Assembly: GCA_030683105.1 (NCBI GenBank)
Contig: JAUXMZ010000039.1
Span: 1-64,000, forward strand
Reading direction: 5' to 3'
Length of the DNA: 64,000 bases
Origin: Burkholderiales bacterium
GTDB taxonomy: Bacteria > Pseudomonadota > Gammaproteobacteria > Burkholderiales > SG8-41
The notes beneath the pieces are model-generated. The model was given only the letters and a program-made list of their open reading frames with translations, had not been told where the DNA came from and ran no database searches. Below are positions 51,334-59,389 of this stretch, piece by piece; the stretch's first letter is position 1; each line of letters opens with the position of its first letter. A program made the position numbers and the translations under genes.

Positions 51334-52380
51334 ATGGACATCTCAGAACTCCTGGCCTTCGTAGTCAAGAACAAAGCGTCCGATCTGCACTTGTCGTCGG
51401 GCCTGCCGCCGATGATCCGCGTGCAGGGAGACATACGCCGCATCAATCTGCCGTCGCTCGAGCATAAAGACGTGCATGCGATGGTTTACGACATCATGAA
51501 TGACGGCCAGCGCAAGTTCTACGAGGAAAACCTCGAGTGCGACTTCTCGTTTGCGATCCCCAACCTCGCGCGCTTTCGTGTCAACGCCTTCGTGCAGCAA
51601 CGCGGCTCCGCCGCAGTGTTCCGGACCATTCCGTCCAAGGTGCTGTCGCTGGAAGACCTCAAGTGCCCGAAGAGTTTTGTCGACATCGCCAACCAGCCGC
51701 GCGGCGTGGTGCTGGTGACGGGCCCGACGGGTTCAGGCAAGTCGACGACGCTCGCGGCCATGGTCGATCACGTCAATGCCAACGAGCAGGGTCACATTCT
51801 GACGGTCGAGGATCCTATCGAGTTTGTGCACGAATCCAAAAAATGCCTGATCAACCAGCGCGAGGTCGGGCCGCACACGCTGTCGTTTGCCAATGCGCTG
51901 CGCTCCGCGCTGCGCGAGGATCCGGACATCATTCTGGTGGGCGAGATGCGCGACCTGGAAACCATACGGCTGGCAATGACCGCGGCCGAAACCGGCCACC
52001 TGGTGTTCGGCACGCTGCACACCAGTTCCGCGGCGAAGACCATAGACCGCATCATCGACGTGTTCCCGGCCGAGGAAAAGGAAATGATGCGCGCGATGCT
52101 GTCGGAATCCCTGCGCGCAGTGATTTCGCAGACGCTGCTCAAGACCAAGGATGGCAACAGTCGCGTTGCGGCGCACGAGATCATGATTGCAACGCCGGCC
52201 ATACGCAACCTGATCCGCGAGTCCAAGGTGGCGCAGATGTATTCGGCGATCCAGACCGGCGCGGGAGTGGGCATGCAGACGCTGGACCAGAACCTGCAGG
52301 ATCTGGTCAAGCGCAACATCGTTTCCGCATCCGAGGCACGCGGCAAGGCGATGAACAAGGATTTGTTTCAGGGCGCTTAG
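51334..52380 (+). CDS. pilT: Type IV pilus retraction ATPase PilT
   Basis: PilT disassembles type IV pili for twitching motility. The 348-aa hexameric ATPase starts at ATG 51334 with GGAG upstream. It has Walker A GPTGSGKSTTLAAMV near residue 130, the Asp box FVHESK.. region, Walker B DPDIILVGEMRD, the His box TGHLVFGTLHTSSA and the PilT-specific C-terminal AIRNLIRESKVAQMYSAIQTG (seen as AIRNLIRESKVAQMYSAIQ). It is followed after 63 bp by pilU. Confidence 0.96.
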   Translation: MDISELLAFVVKNKASDLHLSSGLPPMIRVQGDIRRINLPSLEHKDVHAMVYDIMNDGQRKFYEENLECDFSFAIPNLARFRVNAFVQQRGSAAVFRTIPSKVLSLEDLKCPKSFVDIANQPRGVVLVTGPTGSGKSTTLAAMVDHVNANEQGHILTVEDPIEFVHESKKCLINQREVGPHTLSFANALRSALREDPDIILVGEMRDLETIRLAMTAAETGHLVFGTLHTSSAAKTIDRIIDVFPAEEKEMMRAMLSESLRAVISQTLLKTKDGNSRVAAHEIMIATPAIRNLIRESKVAQMYSAIQTGAGVGMQTLDQNLQDLVKRNIVSASEARGKAMNKDLFQGA

Positions 52381-52443
52381 CGCGCGGCATAGCCGTATTG
52401 AGCTTCGAGCTGTTGCCCGTTTGGACTATTCAAGAGGTAATCC

Positions 52444-53580
52444 ATGGAAAGAGACCAGGCTGTCAAGTTCACCCATGACCTTCTGCGGGCGATGGTCGCC
52501 AAGAAGGCTTCGGATCTGTTTCTCACGGTCGGCTACCCGCCTGCGATCAAGCTCGACGGCAAGATGACCCCGGTGGCGAATCAGCCGCTGACGGCGCAGC
52601 ACACCGCCGAACTTGCACGCGCCATGATGAACGACAAGCAGGCCGGCGAGTTCGAGGCGACCAAAGAGTGCAATTTCGCCATCAGCCCCGGCGATATCGG
52701 CCGCTTCCGCGTCAATGCCTTCATACAGCAGGGCCGCATCGGCATCGTGCTGCGTACCATCACCACCGCGATACCGAAATTCGAGGATCTCAACCTGCCC
52801 ACGGTGCTGAAGGACGTGGTGATGACCAAGCGCGGCCTTATCATCATGGTCGGCGGCACGGGCTCGGGAAAATCGACGTCACTGGCGGCAATGGTCGGCT
52901 ACCGCAACGAAAACAGCTATGGCCATATCATCACCATCGAGGACCCGATCGAATACGTGCACGAACACAAGAACTGCGTGATCACGCAGCGCGAAGTGGG
53001 TGTGGATACCGACTCCTGGCACGCCGCGCTCAAAAACACCTTGCGCCAGGCGCCGGACGTTATCCTTATCGGCGAGATCCGGGACCGCGAAACCATGGAT
53101 TATGCGATTGCTTTCGCCGAGACCGGCCACCTGTGCATGTCAACGCTGCATGCCAACAGCGCCAACCAGGCGCTGGACCGCATCATCAACTTCTTCCCGG
53201 AGGAACGCAAACACCAGTTGCTGATGGACCTTTCGCTCAACGTGCGCGCACTGGTCTCGCAGCGCCTGATTCCGAAAAAAGACGGCAAGGGGCGTGTCGC
53301 GGCGGTAGAGATCATGCTCAATTCGCCGTTGATCGCTGACCTCATCTTCAAGGGCGAGGTGCAGGAGATCAAAAGTATCATGGGCAAGTCGCGTGAACTC
53401 GGCATGCAGACCTTCGACCAACACCTGTTCGATATCTACGAGACCGGGCAGATCAGCTACGAGGATGCGCTGCGCAACGCCGACTCGGTCAACGAACTGC
53501 GGCTCATGATCAAGTTGAACAGCAAGGATGCCAAGGAAAAGGATGTCATGTCCGGCATCGAACACCTGAACATCGTCTGA
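52444..53580 (+). CDS. pilU: Type IV pilus accessory retraction ATPase PilU
   Basis: PilU is a PilT paralogue that assists retraction under load. The 378-aa protein has an altered but functional Walker A VGGTGSGKSTSLAAMV, Walker B PDVILIGEIRDRET and the His box TGHLCMSTLHANSA. The length and the C-terminal SVNELRLMIKLNSK distinguish it from PilT. A rho-independent terminator lies 78 bp downstream of the stop. Confidence 0.95.
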   Translation: MERDQAVKFTHDLLRAMVAKKASDLFLTVGYPPAIKLDGKMTPVANQPLTAQHTAELARAMMNDKQAGEFEATKECNFAISPGDIGRFRVNAFIQQGRIGIVLRTITTAIPKFEDLNLPTVLKDVVMTKRGLIIMVGGTGSGKSTSLAAMVGYRNENSYGHIITIEDPIEYVHEHKNCVITQREVGVDTDSWHAALKNTLRQAPDVILIGEIRDRETMDYAIAFAETGHLCMSTLHANSANQALDRIINFFPEERKHQLLMDLSLNVRALVSQRLIPKKDGKGRVAAVEIMLNSPLIADLIFKGEVQEIKSIMGKSRELGMQTFDQHLFDIYETGQISYEDALRNADSVNELRLMIKLNSKDAKEKDVMSGIEHLNIV

Positions 53581-53657
53581 TACCGGACACTGTGTGCCGG
53601 ATCAGATGCGCCGGTTCGAACGGTCGGCAATGCCGCCGTTCAACCGGTGCGGATTGG

Positions 53658-53688
53658 AAAAAGCCGGGGTAAGAACCGGCTTTTTTTT
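53658..53688 (+). terminator. Rho-independent terminator after pilTU
   Basis: A stem AAAAAGCCGG / CCGGCTTTTT with an 8-nt loop is followed by a run of T residues. The T-run ends exactly at the ATG of the next gene, so the terminator of pilU directly abuts the following coding region. Confidence 0.9.
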
Positions 53689-54432
53689 ATGACCATACCT
53701 TTCGATCTTTCAACCTTTGTCATCGCCGCCGCCGCCGTTGCGGCGGCCTACGTGATATTCGGCATTTCGGCGTTTGGCGCCGCGCTGTTCACGGTGCCGC
53801 TGCTGTCGTTTTTTTATCCGCTGGATTTCGTGTTGCCGATGGTGGTGTTGCTTGATCTGGCCGCGGCGCTCGCGCTGGGGCGGCGGTTTTCACGTGAGGC
53901 TGACAAGTCGGAACTAAAGTGGCTGGCCCCGTTTTCGATTGCCGGCGCAATTCTGGGCGTGACGCTGCTCGTGACCCTGCCGCGCAGCGCCACGCTCATT
54001 GCCCTGGGCGTATTCCTGCTGGCCTACGGCGCTTATTCATTGCACGAGGGCGTGCCCACGCGCAGGGTGAGCCGGGGCTGGGCGCCGGTGGCGGGCTTTG
54101 CCGGCGGCACCATGGGCACGCTGTTCGGCGCCGGTGCGCCGCCCTATGCCATTTATCTTTCGCGGCGCCTCCAGGACAAGGGCAGGTTGCGCGCCACCCT
54201 GTCCAACATCGTGCTGCTTTCGGTCACCATACGCGCGCTGGTCTTTACGTTCAGCGGCCTGATGCTGGCCGACCGGCTGATCGCCTTCGTCATGCTGGTG
54301 CCGTTTGCATTCGCCGGGTTATGGCTGGGCAACCGCATCCACGGCCGGATCTCGCATGCCGCACTGCTGCGCTTCGTCGCCGTATTGCTGGTGCTGATGG
54401 GGCTCTCGCTGCTGGGGCGGGCGGTATTTTGA
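53689..54432 (+). CDS. TSUP/TauE-SafE family membrane transporter
   Basis: A 247-aa membrane protein with about eight helices and the TauE/SafE pattern: FGISAFGAALFTVPLLSFFYPLDF (seen as FGISAFGAALFTVPLLSF), a central FAGGTMGTLFGAGAPPYAIYL, and LSNIVLLSVTIRALVFTFSG (seen as LSNIVLLSVTIRA). The family exports sulfite, sulfoacetate or related anions. The only sensible start, the ATG at 53689, sits immediately after the T-run of the pilU terminator, with no Shine-Dalgarno sequence. The in-frame GTG at 53647 would place the terminator hairpin inside the gene. Confidence 0.85.
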   Translation: MTIPFDLSTFVIAAAAVAAAYVIFGISAFGAALFTVPLLSFFYPLDFVLPMVVLLDLAAALALGRRFSREADKSELKWLAPFSIAGAILGVTLLVTLPRSATLIALGVFLLAYGAYSLHEGVPTRRVSRGWAPVAGFAGGTMGTLFGAGAPPYAIYLSRRLQDKGRLRATLSNIVLLSVTIRALVFTFSGLMLADRLIAFVMLVPFAFAGLWLGNRIHGRISHAALLRFVAVLLVLMGLSLLGRAVF

Positions 54433-54519
54433 GGAAGCGTATCCGCGGAAGAATTGTAAGTATATGATATTATTGATATATTTATTTATGTGCTGTGGCA
54501 GCCTGGGGAGACAAGCGGC

Positions 54520-55677
54520 ATGAAAGACAACACGCTCGGTGCGTACGACATCGCCGATCTGCGCGAACTCGCGCGCCGGCGCCTGCCCAAGGGTGTGTTC
54601 GAGTTCTTCGACCGCGGCAACGGCGACGAAGTGGCGGTCGCCAACAACCGCGCGGCGTTCGAGCGCATCAAGCTGAATCCGCACATGCTGGTCGATACCT
54701 CCGCGCGCAGCCAGGCGATCACGCTCCTTGGCAAGGCGCAGAAAATGCCGATCGTGGTCGCGCCCACCGGCTCGGCGGGCCTTGCGTGGTACGAAGGTGA
54801 AATCGCGCTCGCGCGCGCGGCGAAAGCCGCGGGCATCCCGTTCACGCTGGCGACCGGATCGATGACTTCGCTCGAGCGCGTCGCAGCCGAGGCCGGAGGC
54901 AGCCTGTGGTTCCAGGTCTACATGTGGCCGGACCGCTCGCTCTCGCACGGCCTGATCGAGCGCGCTAGGGCGGCGGGATACGAGGCGCTCGTCGTCACGG
55001 TCGACACGCCGGTGCCGCCGGGGCGCGAGTACAACCTGAGAAACGGCATGACCGTGCCGTTCCGCTTCACGCGCCGCAACGTGACCGACGTGGCTATGCA
55101 CCCGCGCTGGCTCGCGGGCGTGCTCGCGCGCTACCTGCTCACCACCGGCATGCCGCGCTACCAGAACTACCCGACCCAGATGAAGGCGCGCATCACCGCA
55201 CTGCCCATGGGCCGCTCGATGATGGTGACCGACTCGCTGACCTGGGACGACCTGCGTGAAATCCGCAGGCGCTGGCCGCACGCGCTGATGGTGAAGGGGA
55301 TCCTGCGCGCAGAGGACGCGCGGCTCGCCGCCGACTGCGGCGTCGACGGCGTCATCGTCTCCAACCACGGCGGGCGCGCCGTGGACAGCGCGCGCGCGAC
55401 TATCGAGATCCTGCCCGAGGTCGTGGCCGCGGCCGGCAGCCGCGTCACCGTGCTCGTCGACAGCGGTTTTCGCCGCGGCGAAGACGTGATCAAGGCGCTG
55501 GCGCTGGGCGCGAAAGCGGTGCTGATCGGCCGTGCGCCGCTGCACGGCACCGCCGTCGCCGGCGAGGCCGGTGCCGCGCGCGCGATAGAAATTTACCGCG
55601 ACGAGATCGACCGCCTCATGGCGCTGATCGGCTGCCCGGGCGTCAGTGCGCTCGACGCGAGCTACCTCGCGCGCTGA
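54520..55677 (+). CDS. FMN-dependent alpha-hydroxy-acid oxidase/dehydrogenase
   Basis: A 385-aa TIM-barrel flavoenzyme of the lactate/mandelate dehydrogenase family. The N-terminal APTGSAGL and LATGSMTSLERVA bind FMN, TVDTPVPPGREYNLRNG lies mid-chain, and the active-site KGILRAEDARLAADCGVDGVIVSNHGGRAVD (seen as VDGVIVSNHGGRAVDS) carries the catalytic histidine and arginine. DSGFRRGEDVIKALALGAKAVLIGR (seen as DSGFRRGEDVIKALALG) binds the FMN phosphate. The start at 54520 follows GGGGAG. The upstream gap is very AT-rich for this genome and may hold the promoter. Confidence 0.9.
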   Translation: MKDNTLGAYDIADLRELARRRLPKGVFEFFDRGNGDEVAVANNRAAFERIKLNPHMLVDTSARSQAITLLGKAQKMPIVVAPTGSAGLAWYEGEIALARAAKAAGIPFTLATGSMTSLERVAAEAGGSLWFQVYMWPDRSLSHGLIERARAAGYEALVVTVDTPVPPGREYNLRNGMTVPFRFTRRNVTDVAMHPRWLAGVLARYLLTTGMPRYQNYPTQMKARITALPMGRSMMVTDSLTWDDLREIRRRWPHALMVKGILRAEDARLAADCGVDGVIVSNHGGRAVDSARATIEILPEVVAAAGSRVTVLVDSGFRRGEDVIKALALGAKAVLIGRAPLHGTAVAGEAGAARAIEIYRDEIDRLMALIGCPGVSALDASYLAR

Positions 55678-55690
55678 GCTCGGTGTATCG

Positions 55691-55828
55691 TAGCCCGGAT
55701 GGAGCGCCACGTAATCCGGGAGTTCGGAGGGTTAAAAGCGCGGCCCCGGATTGCACGTTGTTTCATCCAGGCTACCGCACCGCGTCGCGGGCCAGTGTAG
55801 CCCGGATGGAGCGCCGCGGAATCCGGGG
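55691..55828. repeat. REP sequences downstream of the RAYT gene
   Basis: Three related REP units lie here: TAGCCCGGATGGAGCGCC... at 55691-55720, an inverted degenerate copy at 55744-55774 and a second direct copy at 55798-55828. Each can form a CCCGGAT/ATCCGGG hairpin. Together with the unit at 56377 they flank the REP-associated transposase gene. Confidence 0.9.
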
Positions 55829-56365
55829 TCAGGCCGGGGGCTCCCCGAAATCACCCGCATCGAGTCCTGCGCTTCCACCCCAGTCCAACGGTAACATTCC
55901 GCGCCTGACGTAATGCGTGAAAGAAGAATACGGCCAGTCTTTTACGTGCGCGACCAGCCCGTGCCGGACAGGGTTGATGTGGATGTAATCGACATGCCGG
56001 CAGAGGTCGTCATCGTCCCGGATGGTGTGCTCCCAGAAGCGCCGCTGCCACAGGTTGTATTCGCCTTTGCGATTTCTGACGAGCGGCACGCCGCGCGCAA
56101 CGAGCGCGTGGGTGAAAAGGCTTTTAATGCGTCGCCAGCGTCCTGAAAAATCGGCATCGCCCGGCGGCAGGTTGAAAATCGTATGTATGTGATCGGGCAG
56201 AACCACGATCGCCGCGATCGCGAAAGGCCGTTCGCGCCGGGCAATCCGGAATGCGCAGCGCAGTGCGTCAAGATGGTCGATGAGCAGGCTTGCGCGCCGG
56301 TCGTCGAGCGTTGCCGTAAAGAAGAACGTTCCGCCGGGAACGGGATTGCGCCGGTAGAAAACCAT
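55829..56365 (-). CDS. REP-associated tyrosine transposase (RAYT)
   Basis: A 178-aa single-domain Y1 HUH nuclease. The metal-binding HUH motif is LPDHIHTIF near residue 58, and the catalytic tyrosine is in HVDYIHINPVRHGLV near residue 130. The FWEHTIRDDDD segment is typical of the RAYT branch rather than of IS200/IS605 TnpA. REP units flank it on both sides and its stop codon directly adjoins the REP at 55798. RAYTs are domesticated transposases thought to mobilise REP sequences. Confidence 0.92.
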   Translation of the reverse strand: MVFYRRNPVPGGTFFFTATLDDRRASLLIDHLDALRCAFRIARRERPFAIAAIVVLPDHIHTIFNLPPGDADFSGRWRRIKSLFTHALVARGVPLVRNRKGEYNLWQRRFWEHTIRDDDDLCRHVDYIHINPVRHGLVAHVKDWPYSSFTHYVRRGMLPLDWGGSAGLDAGDFGEPPA

Positions 56366-56376
56366 GCGAGACCCCG

Positions 56377-56407
56377 CCCCGGATTGCGCTGTGCTCCATC
56401 CGGGCTA
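56377..56407. repeat. REP sequence upstream of the RAYT gene
   Basis: CCCCGGATTGCGCTGTGCTC continuing to CATCCGGGCTA is an inverted REP unit between the RAYT start and the next gene. Its terminal CTA provides the TAG stop codon of the minus-strand gene 56405-56836. Confidence 0.9.
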
Positions 56408-56836
56408 CGTTGATTGTGATCGTCTCGCGGGCTGGGCGGCAGGCTTCGGCGGATAGCGCAACGGCGCGGTCAGCGCGGATGCGTCGATCTTGCCGAGTTT
56501 GAGCAGACGCGCTTCGATTCCCGCGTGGGTGCGGCCGTGCAGCTTCGCCAGTTCGGCGACGGTCTTTCCGGAGTCGAAGCCCGCGGCAAGCCGCTGTTCC
56601 TCCTCGGAAGTCCAGCGCGATCCGGCGCCGCTTTGCGGCGGAGCGGCTGGTTTGTGTTCGACAGCGGCCGCAGGCGCAGGCGCGCGGCCGCCTTCGATGG
56701 CGCGCACCGCGTCGAACAAGGCCCGCACCGTGTCGGGGTGCTGGTAGGGGCTGTCGGCGGAAAACTTCTCGCCGGTTGCCGGATCGACGCCGCCGGCGAG
56801 CGCATTAAGTATCCTGAGCGTGTGTTCACGTTCCAT
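56405..56836 (-). CDS. Unknown protein with a Myb/SANT-like helix-turn-helix segment
   Basis: From the ATG at 56836 (ribosome binding site GGAGGAAACC) the product is 143 aa. The N-terminus (EREHTLRILNALAGGVDPATGEKF) is followed by a Pro/Ala-rich linker, then RWTSEEEQRLAAGFDSGKTVAELAKLHGRTHAGIEARLLKLG (seen as RWTSEEEQRLAAGFDSGKT), which resembles a small SANT/helix-turn-helix unit. Such proteins occur widely in betaproteobacteria without defined function. The REP downstream supplies its stop codon. Confidence 0.65.
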   Translation of the reverse strand: MEREHTLRILNALAGGVDPATGEKFSADSPYQHPDTVRALFDAVRAIEGGRAPAPAAAVEHKPAAPPQSGAGSRWTSEEEQRLAAGFDSGKTVAELAKLHGRTHAGIEARLLKLGKIDASALTAPLRYPPKPAAQPARRSQST

Positions 56837-57188
56837 GATGGTTTCCTCCGTAACGTTGTGTGGGAGCGGGATGGGTAACCCCGCATGATGTGAGCAACGC
56901 GAAGGCGCGTGGGTGGGTTGACAGCAAACAATCAACCTGAGAGAAGGACGAAAGCAGAAACACGAAGGATTCTTTTCAATACCCGCTTGACGGGTACACG
57001 AAGGACACGAAGGAACAATAAAAAATTATGGATCACATCAGGCCATGCTGACGAGTGCAGCGCAAAACGTACTGCCTTGTTCTAATAAATATTTCCCGCC
57101 TCTCCCTCGGCGGTGCGGTATTTCCCGCGCCGCTCCTCGACACGGTCGAGCGGGCTCGACTGCGAAGGGCGGAGCAGTGCCTGCAGGC
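56837..57188. other. Intergenic region with ACGAAGG-type repeats
   Basis: This 352-bp gap precedes the integron. It holds ACACGAAGGACACGAAGG-type units near 56940-57025 around CCCGCTTGACGGG, which can form a small hairpin. The remainder up to the integrase end shows no ORF or signal I can support. Confidence 0.6.
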
Positions 57189-57644
57189 TCAGCCTGTAGG
57201 TGCGACCCCGGAGCTGGCGGAGCGCGTCGGCATAATTTCGCAGTCGTAACGCGCGCCTTCGCCGTCACATTCCCAGTAAGTGGGGCCCCTGCTCCAGGCT
57301 CCGACGCGCACGCCGCGCCCGCTCTTGTTCAGAACATGCGTGTAGATCATCGTGGTTGACACATCCGAGTGGCCCAGCAGCTCCTGCACTGTGCGTATGT
57401 CGTAGCCAGACTGAAGCAGATGCGTGGCGAACCAGCTGAGAAACGCCGTCACTTCAGGTGCACCCATCTCAGCGGGGTGGCGCTTGTTGTTATGGAAAAT
57501 GAAGTAGCGGATCCAGAACCAATAGGTTTTTTCGGTGCGAGGACTGTAGTGCCGCGAGCGGATCGCCGCGCGAAAGCGATCGATCAGGCGGGGCGCATTA
57601 GATGCATTTGAAGAATTCCGCAAGGAATCAGAGACTTGTCCCAT
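57189..57644 (-). pseudogene. intI: Integron integrase IntI with central deletion
   Basis: The N-terminal part ([21 protein letters not shown], ending VTAFLSWFA) is the SAM-like domain of integron integrases, and it is joined in frame to [39 protein letters not shown], the C-terminal end with the GH and tyrosine-nucleophile region (seen as [19 protein letters not shown]). About 200 residues between SWLA and RHSFAT of full-length IntI are absent, removing the first catalytic Arg and the HxxR pair. The two joints share FA/TTCGCC, suggesting deletion at a short homology. The gene is oriented divergently from the cassettes, as in active integrons. Confidence 0.9.
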
Positions 57645-57709
57645 AAATAGCTGTTCATCATGTCTGCTGTAGAAACATACTTTGTGTAACGCACTGATTC
57701 AGAGGAAAG

Positions 57710-57738
57710 TTGACGAAACGAACACCGTGGACAATCAT
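57710..57738 (+). promoter_or_regulatory. Possible cassette promoter (Pc-like)
   Basis: TTGACG at 57710-57715 and AATCAT at 57733-57738 with a 17-bp spacer lie between the integrase start and the attI site and point into the cassettes. The -10 match is weak, so this is only a candidate for the integron common promoter. Confidence 0.3.
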
Positions 57739-57768
57739 GTTAATAAGCACTTTTGCTTATGATTGAAC

Positions 57769-57775
57769 GTTAGGC
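57769..57775 (+). other. attI-like recombination core site
   Basis: GTTAGGC is the GTTRRRY crossover site at the boundary between the integrase side and the first cassette. The first cassette's own attC starts with GCCTAAC, the exact complement, which confirms the boundary. Confidence 0.8.
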
Positions 57776-57785
57776 AGCGGCTTAC

Positions 57786-58265
57786 ATGGCCAGATATTGG
57801 TGGCAATGCATCTCGTGCGGCGACCGCCCCGCTTGGTTGACGGTCTGTCATTCACGCAGCATAGCCGCCTTCATCTGGGACGAATTGGCGCCAAGCGGCT
57901 GGGATCAGCGCCTTCTGCACCGCAGGTGCAAATGTAAACGCCGCTCGCTACGCATCACGTACCGGTTTCAACGCGGAGATCCCGAAAGGATCAGTATCAA
58001 ACACATCGTTGGGCTTGCCCCGGATGGCGACTATCTCCCTATGCTCTGGGTCACCTTTAGACACTCCAGTCCTCGGACGCATTGGATCGACTTCAAGTAC
58101 CAAAGGGGCCGCAGCCCTTGGGGTCTCACCAAACGGCTGGTCTTGGAGAAGGCAAGACTTGCGCGCCTGCTGCGAGCGTATGAACAGGCGACTGGTACGG
58201 TAATCATGCCGTTGCCTAACTTTAGTTCGAGCGGACGCACAAAAAGCGCGCGCCGCCCAACATGA
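57786..58265 (+). CDS. Integron cassette 1: unknown cysteine-rich protein
   Basis: A 159-aa basic protein with no recognised family. It opens with WWQCISCGDRPAWLTVC and continues with RRCKCKRRSLRITY, giving four to five cysteines that could bind zinc. HIVGLAPDGDYLPMLWVTFRHSS and a basic tail follow. It begins 10 bp after the attI-like site and its stop lies inside attC1, the usual compact cassette layout. No ribosome binding site is obvious upstream of the ATG. Confidence 0.7.
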   Translation: MARYWWQCISCGDRPAWLTVCHSRSIAAFIWDELAPSGWDQRLLHRRCKCKRRSLRITYRFQRGDPERISIKHIVGLAPDGDYLPMLWVTFRHSSPRTHWIDFKYQRGRSPWGLTKRLVLEKARLARLLRAYEQATGTVIMPLPNFSSSGRTKSARRPT

Positions 58266-58273
58266 CGTTGGGC
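58214..58273 (+). other. attC site of cassette 1
   Basis: R'' box GCCTAAC (58214-58220) and R' box GTTGGGC (58267-58273) with a GC-rich imperfect palindrome between them form a 60-bp attC. R'' pairs with the first bases of cassette 1 (TTAGGC), as expected for its own site. Confidence 0.85.
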
Positions 58274-58294
58274 ATCTCAAGTAAGGGGCGCGCA

Positions 58295-58693
58295 ATGGAA
58301 CCACGCATTAGCCTTGTAACTCTCGGCGTATCCGATCTTGAGAGAGCTACTCGGTTCTACGAAGAGTGCCTTGGCCTTCCGCGGCTGAAAACGCCACCGT
58401 CAATCACGTTCTTTGAGCTTGGAAAGACATGGCTTGCTCTTTGGCCGCGGGAGAGCCTCGCCGCCGACGCCGGCCTTTCGGCTGAGGGCTCCGGTTTTCG
58501 TGGCTTCGCGCTTGCGCATAACGTGCGCTCCCCGGCAGAGGTAGATGCATTGCTCGCGCGTGTTGCCACCTTCGGGGCCAAGGTCACGAAGCCGGGACAA
58601 CCTACGGACTGGGGTGGTTACTCTGGATACTTCACAGACCTCGACGGGTTTGTCTGGGAAGTTGCTCATAACCCGAGCTTTCCTCATGTGTGA
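58295..58693 (+). CDS. Integron cassette 2: VOC/glyoxalase-fold protein
   Basis: A 132-aa vicinal-oxygen-chelate protein: RISLVTLGVSDLERATRFYEECLGLP (seen as RISLVTLGVSDLERATRFYE) starts the first beta-alpha-beta unit, and YSGYFTDLDGFVWEVAHNP ends with the metal-ligand glutamate position of the fold. Cassette-borne VOC proteins include resistance proteins for bleomycin or fosfomycin, but this sequence is not assignable to either. The ATG at 58295 follows AAGGGGCG, and the longer frame from 58262 would start inside attC1. Confidence 0.85.
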   Translation: MEPRISLVTLGVSDLERATRFYEECLGLPRLKTPPSITFFELGKTWLALWPRESLAADAGLSAEGSGFRGFALAHNVRSPAEVDALLARVATFGAKVTKPGQPTDWGGYSGYFTDLDGFVWEVAHNPSFPHV

Positions 58694-58699
58694 CCGGAT

Positions 58700-58786
58700 G
58701 CCCAACCCTTTGTTGCTGCGGACGGGCCGCCAGCATCGTGCTATCACAAGCGTCATCGTGGCCCGCCGCAGAACAACATGTTAGGG
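58700..58786 (+). other. attC site of cassette 2
   Basis: R'' GCCCAAC (58700-58706) and R' GTTAGGG (58780-58786) bound an 87-bp imperfect palindrome containing TGCTGCGGACGGGCC and GTGGCCCGCCGCAG. R'' is complementary to the TTGGGC that opens cassette 2. The site is closely related to attC3. Confidence 0.88.
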
Positions 58787-58805
58787 TGCACAGAGATAGC
58801 GAACC

Positions 58806-59306
58806 GTGAGCGCTGAGCAGAAATTCCGAACCTTGTCGCTCGAGGAACTTCGGGCACTGTCCCCGCGGCAACGAGCCGAGTATCTGGGCCAGCTTGCCCT
58901 CCGCAATCTGCAAGAGGTGGCGAGGCGTGAGCAGTCAGCGACGCAAACTTCCAGCCCTAAGCAGTTCGATGATCACAAGGCCCGGGAACGAGGCGCGATC
59001 GCTGGCATCGTTGCCGTTGCTGCGACGTGGGTCCCCATCTACATCGCGTATATCTACTTAAGGCGCCCCCTTGGTGATGAATTAGCGTCAGGTATTTCGG
59101 CAGTGGCTGGCTTGGTCACAACCAGTCTGCTTTTTGTTGTGCGGGATCGATACGTAAGCTGGGAATTGAGACGATACTGCTCGAAGAATGGCCACGTGCT
59201 GAGGCATGAAGTCTCAAGCGACGGTCGGCCCTACGTTATTTGCACGAGGTGCTATGCAGTCATGGTCAACGAGCGCGCATCGGGCAGTGCGCACCCTAAC
59301 CCGTAG
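58806..59306 (+). CDS. Integron cassette 3: unknown two-helix membrane protein
   Basis: A 166-aa product starting at GTG. A charged N-terminal helical region (LSLEELRALSPRQRAEYLGQ) precedes two hydrophobic segments (IAGIVAVAATWVPIYIAYIYL and ISAVAGLVTTSLLFVV). A cytoplasmic tail with RYCSKNGHVLRHEV and YVICTRCYAVM follows, whose cysteines and histidines could bind a metal. I do not recognise the family. Confidence 0.7.
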   Translation: MSAEQKFRTLSLEELRALSPRQRAEYLGQLALRNLQEVARREQSATQTSSPKQFDDHKARERGAIAGIVAVAATWVPIYIAYIYLRRPLGDELASGISAVAGLVTTSLLFVVRDRYVSWELRRYCSKNGHVLRHEVSSDGRPYVICTRCYAVMVNERASGSAHPNP

Positions 59307-59381
59307 CTGGTGCGGACGGGCCGCCAGCGCCGTGCCAATTCGACCATCAGTGCCGGCCCGCCGCACAGCACGACGTTAGGT
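59294..59381 (+). other. attC site of cassette 3
   Basis: R'' CCCTAAC (59294-59300) and R' GTTAGGT (59375-59381) bound an 88-bp imperfect palindrome sharing the GTGCGGACGGGCCGCCAGC core with attC2. R'' is complementary to TTAGGG at the start of cassette 3. The cassette ORF stop lies inside the site. Confidence 0.88.
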
Positions 59382-59389
59382 GGCTTGAC

